From contig JAOARD010000003.1 in the NCBI GenBank assembly GCA_025210735.1, positions 1 through 64,000 of the forward strand: a stretch of 64,000 nucleotides of DNA, given 5' to 3'. Both the position numbers and the translations under genes were made by a program. Every line of letters starts with the position of its first letter. Position 1 is the stretch's first letter. Of this stretch, positions 52,199-60,900 are shown one piece after another. Source of the stretch: Bacteroidales bacterium. Its GTDB lineage: Bacteria; Bacteroidota; Bacteroidia; Bacteroidales; UBA6680. The notes beneath the pieces were generated by a model that ran no database searches, was not told where the DNA came from, and saw only the letters and a program-made list of their open reading frames with translations.

Positions 52199-53426
52199 AT
52201 ATCGGTGAAGGAAAGTTCTTTCTTACCTTATTGTTTCTATCCCCAAAATGCCTACGAATATAGTGCTGTGTACTTGTCAGTTCAGTGTGCCGTAATTGTG
52301 ACATTAGCTCTGATATAGTTGCACCTGATTCTAACAAAATACCCGCTCCTGTATGTTTCATACTGTAGAACTTATAATCTTTAGATATACCGTTCTTATC
52401 TCTTATCCTATTAAATTTTTCACGCAACGTATTAACTCCATAATGATTTGGTCCTGGCCTTCCGCCGTTGCCAAACACATAAAATTCATGATTGTAAAGT
52501 TCCAAATCATAAACGTATCTACAAAGCTCTATGAGTTGATCCGGTATATCAATTGTCTCTGCCCTACCTGTTTTACTGTGAGAAGGATTTACCCACAATA
52601 AACCTTCATCCAAATTAAGATCTTTTATCTTTAAAAACCTTAATTCATAACTAGGTCTTAAAAAGCAATAGTAAATAAACATACATGCCAGGAATAGTTG
52701 AGGATCTGACTCTTTTATTATTTCAAGTATATTCTTTAAAACACCACGAGGAAATGGCTTAGCTGATTTATCAACAACTTTTGACGGATACACAATATCA
52801 TATACCGGATTTACAAAAACTACTTTTTTCTTTCTTAAATATTTAAAAAAGTCAGATAAATTAACCTTATATTTTTCAACTGTAGGTCTTGCAAGTTCTC
52901 TCTCTTTAATTAAGAAATTAAAAAACTTTAAGATAATTCTATTGTCTAATGCAGCTACGTCATAATCTCCAAACTTATTAACCTTAAGCCAGGAGTTAAA
53001 TAGTCTCAATTTTGACACATAACTCTCATAGCTTTTCTTCTTCAGTTGTGATTTCTTATATGTTAGATAATCTGAAAGGAAATATGTTACTGATTTTGCC
53101 GTTTTTTTACTTCTACCTGTCAATTTAACATCCTGATGATAGGCTATTTGATCAACATAAACTGCATCCCCACGACTCCATGGGTTCCATCCTCCAGCAA
53201 GTTTTTTTGTGAAGTCTTGAATAAGGGCTTCACCATGTTTTACTTTTTCTTCTTTAGTCCTTAATACCTTAAATCCCTTTGTACACTTATAAGGCATTAA
53301 CTTACCTGTGAGAGGATGTTGAACCGACATAGAAACATACCAGTTTTCTCCTTTTCCCTGAACTAGTCTTGGTAATTTATAAGCAATTTCTCTTTTCATT
53401 CTTGTTATCCTCAAAATGTTCCCCAA
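52197..53426 (-). CDS. Tyrosine-recombinase integrase
   Basis: 409 residues (ATG at 53399 is an alternative start). SAM-like core-binding domain (about 110-205), catalytic domain (about 225-395): Arg257 in CFLRPSYEL, Lys285 in HSKTG, SMKHTGAG (355-362), His380 in QLRHTE and Tyr389 in TQHYIRR. The usual HxLRHT box II reads YSMKHTGA, a form seen in Bacteroidota phage integrases. It lies next to ssrA, its target, and reads away from it; transcripts from ssrA could continue into it. Confidence 0.92.
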   Translation of the reverse strand: MGNILRITRMKREIAYKLPRLVQGKGENWYVSMSVQHPLTGKLMPYKCTKGFKVLRTKEEKVKHGEALIQDFTKKLAGGWNPWSRGDAVYVDQIAYHQDVKLTGRSKKTAKSVTYFLSDYLTYKKSQLKKKSYESYVSKLRLFNSWLKVNKFGDYDVAALDNRIILKFFNFLIKERELARPTVEKYKVNLSDFFKYLRKKKVVFVNPVYDIVYPSKVVDKSAKPFPRGVLKNILEIIKESDPQLFLACMFIYYCFLRPSYELRFLKIKDLNLDEGLLWVNPSHSKTGRAETIDIPDQLIELCRYVYDLELYNHEFYVFGNGGRPGPNHYGVNTLREKFNRIRDKNGISKDYKFYSMKHTGAGILLESGATISELMSQLRHTELTSTQHYIRRHFGDRNNKVRKNFPSPI

Positions 53427-53472
53427 CGCCCTGTGAATAAACCAATAAACAAAAAAGAAACTTTTTAACCGA

Positions 53473-53595
53473 AAAAACCCGATTATATTTTACTTATTAT
53501 CAGGTTTTTAGCGGTTTTTCGTGGAGCTGCAGGGTGACGCAACACCCTTGTAAACCTCTAAATATCCGCTACTTAACTCCTGTTTTTTCTTTTCA
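53473..53595. repeat. Right copy of the structured border repeat
   Basis: AAAAACC with GGTTTTT (53473-53509), then GTGGAGCTG (53521-53529) and GGGT/ACCC (53532-53547). Compared with the left copy the helices are kept while the bases differ. It lies between the integrase and ssrA, so it is not itself the outer border; the remaining DNA of 53427-53727 shows no gene. Confidence 0.6.
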
Positions 53596-53722
53596 ATATG
53601 TTTTTCATCAACTGAAATCCATATTATTTTAACTGTTTTAAAATCAGGCAGTGAAAAGAAACTACCTTTTTCAAACTCTGAAAACCCTATTTAAAATATT
53701 AATTATCAGAATTTTAACAATC

Positions 53723-53741
53723 TTTTGTGGAGCTGGCGGGC
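53723..53741 (-). other. Prophage attachment site inside ssrA
   Basis: Identical to 16485-16503; includes the tmRNA acceptor 3' strand and part of the T arm, so recombination leaves ssrA complete. Confidence 0.75.
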
Positions 53742-54124
53742 GTCGAACCCGCGTCCAGAAAAGCAATAAATATGCTTTCTACATGCTTAGTCATGTTATT
53801 AATTTTCGAGAGTAACCTGAGAACTGACACCCCAATTACTCCTTATCTTCAAAAGTTTCGCAAATAATCCGAAGCTTATTATCCGCTAGCCCGAAGTTGA
53901 TAGCATCTCTGAATCGGAACGGTATCAGGCATCCTTCCGAGAGATGTCTTGTCCTGGCAACCTTGTGCCGGGATTAAGTCTAATCTACTATAATTCGATT
54001 AGGCAGCAAGAGCGTAATTATTTTCGCCAATTAAAAAGTGTATGACCCTTTTTTACGGGATGTGTCATCTGTCCCGACATGCTTACATACCCATTAAACT
54101 CCCTGTCAAATCCAAGTCAGCCCC
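53728..54124 (-). ncRNA. ssrA: Transfer-messenger RNA
   Basis: Reverse strand, about 397 nt. The 5' end GGGGCTGACTTGG pairs with the 3' end CAGCTCCA; the T arm is GCGGGTTCGACGCCCGC. CCA is not encoded (CTCCACAA). tmRNA with SmpB releases stalled ribosomes and tags the peptide for proteolysis. The 3' end serves as the prophage integration site. Confidence 0.97.
53999..54028 (-). other. tmRNA proteolysis tag reading frame
   Basis: Codons read GENNYALAA and a TAA stop, the usual form of the tag in Bacteroidota. Confidence 0.93.
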
Positions 54125-54137
54125 GGTATGTAGGGTG

Positions 54138-54145
54138 CAAAAGTA
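54138..54145 (-). promoter_or_regulatory. ssrA promoter -7 box
   Basis: Reverse strand TACTTTTG matches TAnnTTTG, 14 bases before the mature 5' end. Confidence 0.65.
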
Positions 54146-54278
54146 GTAATTCTTTTTAATTTACATCTACAATAACCGTGCATTTTTTATCTCTTTTCAT
54201 CTGTTTTTTTTAACCGTTTTTCTTGACATTTATATTTTATGGTTGTAAATTTATTTTAGAACAATTAGATGAACATTT

Positions 54279-54674
54279 ATGAAAATATTTAGAACCACCT
54301 TAAAATCAATCATTATCCTTGTCTTTATTTCTGGTTTTATAACAGGTTGCGAAGATAATCCTGTAGAGTTACCTAAGAGCGAGATTCTGATGGTAAATAG
54401 TTGCGATCAGGAGGCTTTTATTTTTGTAGAGGGCGAAGAGATTGCTGTTCATACAAAGTTAAAGGGAGGAACTTTCAGAAATATATCTGTTGATCTTTTA
54501 AAGGATGAGAGTACCGGAAAATACATAGCACGCGATATAGTTATTGTTGCCGGACATAACGGTGCTAAGGTTGTTAAAGCCACAATTAATGTAAACGATA
54601 ACGGTCTTAAGTTTAAAGTAAGTTATAACTGCAACGAGATTGTTGTTGAGAATATTTCGAATTCGCCAGGCTAA
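54279..54674 (+). CDS. Small lipoprotein of unknown function
   Basis: 131 residues. Signal peptide with lipobox FITGC (Cys24), then a beta-rich domain of about 100 residues (MVNSCDQEAFIFVEGEEIAV, VVKATINVNDNGLKFKVSY). No family recognised. It is divergent from ssrA and ends before a long-loop terminator. Confidence 0.7.
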   Translation: MKIFRTTLKSIIILVFISGFITGCEDNPVELPKSEILMVNSCDQEAFIFVEGEEIAVHTKLKGGTFRNISVDLLKDESTGKYIARDIVIVAGHNGAKVVKATINVNDNGLKFKVSYNCNEIVVENISNSPG

Positions 54675-54730
54675 CTATTTCAAATACCTGTAATATTTTT
54701 TGTTCAACATACTCTGTTACGGGTTAATAA

Positions 54731-54806
54731 AAGGGCTGCAAACATTGGTATCTTTATGCATAGGTTGGGTGATTAGTTGTTTATATATCAAAAAATTGCA
54801 GCCCTT
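54731..54806 (+). terminator. Terminator with long loop
   Basis: AAGGGCTGCAA (54731-54741) pairs perfectly with TTGCAGCCCTT (54796-54806), followed by CCTTTTTTTC. The 54-base loop is unusually long for a terminator. Confidence 0.7.
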
Positions 54807-54855
54807 CCTTTTTTTCACAGAACTTGTTTTTGTTGTTTATATATAATGCCTATTA

Positions 54856-54887
54856 AAAAGGGGATGTTGTTCAAGACATCCCCTTTT
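54856..54887. terminator. Terminator of the C25 protease gene
   Basis: AAAAGGGGATGT and ACATCCCCTTTT form a 12-bp stem with an eight-base loop. It acts on the reverse transcript ending at 54951. Confidence 0.85.
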
Positions 54888-54950
54888 GATAATAGATAGA
54901 TCATAATGTATACCTTACCTTACGCAAGGCATACTTAGCAGTAATATCTA

Positions 54951-57900
54951 TCAGATTTTAATTAGTTTCATACGTTTTGTGCTGTTATCTGTTCTTACAA
55001 CAACTATATACTCACCAACAGGTAAGTTATCTATATTAAGCACTGTTTCTGATGCATTATTACCTTTTACAGTATCATACATTACTAACTCTCCGGTAAG
55101 GCTATATACAAATATCTCAGCATTTATAGTTGCCATATCTGATATTGTAACAGTAACCTTATTAACAGCAGGGTTAGGATACATTGATATCTGATTATCG
55201 GCAGCCTCATCGGTTATTGATGTAGCCTTCTGAACTGTAATCTCAAAAGTCTTCTCAATAAACAGTCCTCCGTTATCTGTTGCTTTAACTTTAACACTCT
55301 CTTTAGCATCAAGATTTGTTGCATCAGCTTTTGTAACAAGTTTATTGCCCTTAACCTCGAACTTACTATCGTTTTCAGTAATTACAAATGTAAATGTATT
55401 AGCTGCATCAGGATCGGCAGCAGTTAGTGTACCAACCTCGTATCCTGCTTTTGCACTACTCTTAACCTCTCCGTTACTGTTAAATGTAATATCTGTAGGG
55501 GTTTCATTTACATCTGTTATGTTTATTGTAAATGCAGCCTTAACCTTTGTTCCTTCAGAATCTACACCAACAATACTGATATCGTACGATGCTTTATCCT
55601 CAAAGTTAAACTCAATCTTACTCTTAAGTTTATCGCCATCTATTACAAAGAAGTCGTTTATTTTATTGCCATCAAATGAGTATGTCATGCTCTCACCTGC
55701 GCCACGTGATACATCTGCAACAAACGATCCTACAACTGTTCCTGCTGCAACGTTCTCTGCTATATTATCAGATGATAGTGTTATAGCCTTAAGTGTTGCT
55801 TCATTTACATCTGTTACGTTTATTACAAACTCTTTCTCTGTAAACAGACCATCGTTATCAGTAGCTTTTACTTTTATAGTGTAGCTGCTCTTTGTTTCGT
55901 AATCAAACACTGCTTTGTTAACAAGTTTTCCGCCAACAATTGCAAACTGATTGTTATCTGCAACACCGTCTTCTAACGATAGAGTAACAGCATCGCCTGC
56001 ATCAGGATCGGTTGATGAAAGTGTTCCAACCTCTGTATCTACAGCACTGTTTTCTGCTATCTCTTTTGCCGATAGTGTAATATCTCCAGGCTTCTCGTTT
56101 ACATTGTTAACTGTAATTGTAAAGTCTGCTGTATGTGTTCCTCCGTTTCCATCGTCAGCTTTTACCTTTATATCAACAGTTGGATATGTCTCAAAGTCTA
56201 TATCTTTTGCTGTAATAAGGTTATCTCCGTCAAACTTAAATAGTCCGTTTGGATTTGTAAGAAGCTCAAATGTTACATCGTCGCCATCAAGATCGCTATA
56301 ATCTAATGTAGCTACTTTTGTTCCTACAGCTACATTCTCATCTATTTTGTAATCTTTACCATGAGAGAAAATATATGGTTTATCATTTACATTAAGTATT
56401 GTAATTGTAAACTCCTTCTCTATCTTATGTCCTGAAACTGTTTCGGTAACAGCTACCTTAATTTTCTTGGTATTTGACAGACCGTTTAGATAGTATATTT
56501 TAGCCGCAACAAGAATCTTATTTCCTGATATCTTAAATTTACCACCTGCATCGCTAAGCAGTTCGTATGTATAAGCATCTCCTGTATCTTCATCGGCTAC
56601 AATTATATTTGCCACCTCTGTATCAACAGGTAGTTTCTCATTTACCTCAAGTTCTGACAGGCTTATATCTGTTGGTATATCATTGATATTATCAATAGTT
56701 ATGGTCAGCTCTTTTACAAGATACTCACCTCCTTTATCTGTTGATCTTACCTTAATCTTATACAGATCTTTATTCTCCTTGTTGAACACAATTTTTGAGC
56801 ATAACTTATCGCCAATAATTACAAATGCATCTTTGTTATCAGATGTATTGTCTATTGTGTATGTAAATGTATCGCCTGTATCAGGATCAATTGTTGATAG
56901 TGTACCAATCTCGCTGTTTACAGCCATATTCTCTGCAATATTTGCAGGTGTCAGCTCTACATTTGTTGGAGTTTCGTTAACGTTATTAACATTAATTACA
57001 AACTCTTTTGTCCACGATTTTGCATTATAGTTTATATCAACCTTTATTGTGTAGCTGATAGCATTCTCATAATCCAGTGGTTTATCTGTTACAATAGCTC
57101 CTGAATTTACAGAGAACAGATCCTTATTAGGCGAATCAGCAGCAAGTGCCGCAGTAAATACAGCATCTGAAGGTGCTCCAAGTATAGTTATATCTCCAAC
57201 TTTGGTTCCTGCAACCTTATTCTCATCAATTACATTGTTATCTAATACCGGATCAGCAACAGTAGTGTCATCCATATCAAGATCGGCAGTTTTACTACCG
57301 GCAATTGATTTATCGGTTGCTTTGTAGCGTACATACAGCTCTCTTGGTCCGTTCAGGTAAAGTTTTGTATCTGTCTCTATATTCTGCCAGTCTTTACCAT
57401 CAATCTTATACTCCATTTTATCGGTTGCTCCAACAAATGTTGCTGCCAGACCTGCCTGATCTGATACCGATACAGCCGGTGCATCTGGTTTGTACATTGC
57501 TGTAATGTATGAGTCGGTTTTAACACCATTAATTACTATTGGCTGATCAGCTGCAAGCATTAATCCTTTGTTGTTCCAAACTCCTGTTTTAGGACAATCT
57601 GCTACATATAGTTTAGATCTGTCTTTTCCATTAATGTTTATGTTAGTCTGATCTATACTGATGTTTACATCGGTGTTGGCATACACTTTATCGGCCTTTA
57701 TTAACCATGCATTAACAATTGATTGCGATGTAAGTGCAAGGCTTGCTGTTTTACATGCCGACACTCCAACCTTACCAGAAACGCTCTTTACGTTTGGTAC
57801 TGTTACTGTAACTGTAGCAAGTTTTTTCTCGCTGTTTACAGGGAAAGCAAAACTCTGCGATGCTCCGTTTTTAACATCAAACATCTTATATAGTGCTCCC

Positions 57901-60900
57901 TCTCCGGTATTTGTAAAGTAAGCGTTGTTCTCTGTAACAAATGTTGCATCAGCACCTAATGTAATACTGTTATATCCCAGATTTATAACTCCTTTTGTAA
58001 CTGTAAACTTTTTGTTAATTGTTGCTGTCCCGAATACATCAACTCCGAATGCATTATCAAACTTAACTGCTGTAAGATCTCCAACAACATCAAAGCGCTG
58101 CGATTCTGTGGCATTTGATAGTGTAATCTCTGAATCGTTACCTGTAACAATATCTGATCTGCTTCTGAAATCGTTCTCTACAAATACCTTTGTATTGTCA
58201 AGGTTAAGTGATCCGCCATCGTTTAGTATACCTCCTTTAAGAATCATCTTCTCAACAAAGTTATCTCCAACAACAGTATTAAGACTTCCCTTTAATATCT
58301 CAAGATCGCCAAGTATTGTAACTGTTTTGTTGTTTGCCTTCTCATCAGCATGAATCATATTAATATTCTGTCCCTCTGCATTAATAGTAATTGCAGGTAA
58401 AGTCATACTAACATCATCGCCCGATGCAAAGATATAACGATCAACATCATCACCTTTTATAAAGTTTATCTTTCCTCCGGTTATTCTTGATGTTGAACCA
58501 TCCATCCATCCACCTTGATTTATTCCGAAACTACCTTTAAGGTTTAGTGTAAATCCTTCTGACATATAGCCATTAACATCAGACAACGAGAATTTTACAT
58601 CTCTTGCATTTATAGTTCCTCCAAGCAGTCTGATTGTTCCTTTAGCCCATGTACTAGTGTAATCGCGTCTTATATCATTACAGTTTAAAGTACCGCCCTC
58701 AATTCTGAATATACTTGTTGCACTATTGTGCAGATCTTTAGCAACAGTAATTGCACCGTTGCTGATCATTATAGATCCTTGGTTTATTATATTATCTGAT
58801 ATATCGCTATCGCCTCCATCAAACATAATAGTTGCTCCTACTCTTACTCTTAGATATCCGTTTACATCAATATCAGTTGTTACAAGAGGAGATCTTGGAG
58901 TACCACCCGGAATTGTTACATCACAATCTGTTGGTACTTCATTTGCATCCCAGTTACCTTTCTCGTTCCAGTCATTAGATACAGCTCCGGTCCACAAACC
59001 TTTAACTTTAGCATCAGCATCTACATTCACTGTATAGTCCTCTGACGAACCATATGAGTGACTACCAAATGATGATGGTGCTTTGTTATACATTCCTGTT
59101 ATACGCAGAGTAGTCTCTCCTAATTTAGCATCGGCCGGTACAGTAATATCTCTTGAAAGTACTCCTCCGCCTTTTAATCCGGCAAACTCATACTTATCTG
59201 TTGTTGAATCAAACCATCCATCACAGTTCCAGTCAATCCATACAGTGTAGTAGTATGTATAGTTACCATGGCTTACATCAAGTGTCATTGTGTATGTCTT
59301 GTTTGGCGCAACATCTGTTGACATTGATGTAAAGTCGTTATACCCTTTATTTGGCCGTGCAGCACCATTGTTTATAGTATGAAACTTAAAGTTCTTTATA
59401 ATTTTTTCACCACCACGGTATGTAATAGGCAGATACTCTCTTTTACCAAGTGTTGTTCCTTCTGTTTGAGGAATTGTACCTGTTGTAAGGTAATCAATAG
59501 AGGCTCCCTCATTGGTATATGCAAATATCTTGAAGTAGTATTTTGTACTGTTCTTCATATTTTTAAGTACAGCAAACTCCTCACCTTTCTGTATCATTTG
59601 TGAGTTAGCTCCGTTATCTGTAACACCATCGGTTGGAGCTGTTATATCATCATAACTTGTTTCGCTCCACTTGATAAGATATCCCCAGGGAGTAAGTCCT
59701 GTTTTAGCATCTTTCCACTCAAGAGCTATCCATGTACTAAGCTCTCTGTTAACAGCAAAGTCTGTTGGCTGTGCTGTTGGTTGGTCATATAGTGTCGAGA
59801 ATTTCTCTACATGTCCGTACGACAGTCCATACTTGTTCTTAGCAAAAGCTCTGAAGTAGTAATCTGTGTTCTTATCTAATCCTGTTACAGCTTTCTCAAA
59901 ATCTGGTTTCGATAACTCAACCACCTCTTTTATATCATCAATTGTAGGTTTGTTATGTTTTGCAATAACAAATCCACGTTCTGTAAGTGCCGAGTATCCA
60001 TCAGAAGGCAGCGTTGCAGCAAGTGTTACACCATCAAATTTTGGTGTATGCGATCCGTTTGTATTTACATAAGGTTTACCCTCAACAAATACAATTGAGT
60101 AGTCCTCTACCTGACCATAATACGGGCTGTAACATCCGCTGTTAATATCCATACTCTTATAGTCGCTGATTACTCTCAGACGAATCATCTCGCCCATTGT
60201 TACTGCATATGGGAATGTTAACGATCCTTTATACTCATATTTAAACTCATCAGAGTAAATAAGACTCTCTGTATCTTCAAACTTACCATTACGGTTTAAA
60301 TCGGCATATACTCTTACACGCTCAGGATTTTTTCCTGTTTTTACTGTAAAATCGTATGAATGTCCCGGAACAAGGTTTGTAAATATGTTGGTAAAATCCT
60401 TGTATCCTCCATCCTCTACTGCTGTACCCGAACTGTGTATTATATCTTTAAGTATAAATGTACGTATACCCAGTCCGAATGCATTAGACAGGTTTTGTGT
60501 AACAGGTTTACAGTCAGCATCTGCACTTTTGCTGTATACAGTAATGTAGTTATCTTTTGTCTCTTTTCCTGTACCATTTGCATTTGTTGCATCAAGCGAT
60601 ACTGTATATTTACCTGCTTTAGTATATTTTACTTTCGGATTCTGTGAGCTGTTTGATGTACCGTCTTTATATTCAATATCTGACGACCCAAAGTTCCAGC
60701 TCCATGATGCTGGTCCGTACTGCGACTCATCTGTAAATGTTACTACAGACAGAGCCTCGCCAGCAATTATCTGTTTTGGCCACGCTCTGAAGTTCGCTAC
60801 TGCTGCATTTGTACATCCTTTAACATTGTAGCTCTTCTCTACAGGATCGTAATCCTGAGCCGATACTGTTACAACTGTCTGGTATTTGTTGTCTATTGCA

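Larger units (their letters stand above)
16485..53741. mobile_element. Temperate tailed prophage integrated in ssrA
   Basis: 37.3 kb bounded by the 19-bp direct repeat of the ssrA 3' end. It contains repressors, replication genes, S49 head protease, capsid, terminase pair, portal, tail tape measure, endolysin, holin candidates and a tyrosine integrase next to ssrA. A long TP901-type tape measure without visible sheath genes suggests a siphovirus. All modules look intact apart from one small early gene cut by an IS element, so it may still be inducible. Confidence 0.88.

Noticed and set aside
19039..53430. GTTCCCCAACGCC at 19039 and 53418
   Set aside because: A 13-base match is expected several times by chance in 64 kb, and the two contexts share nothing else.
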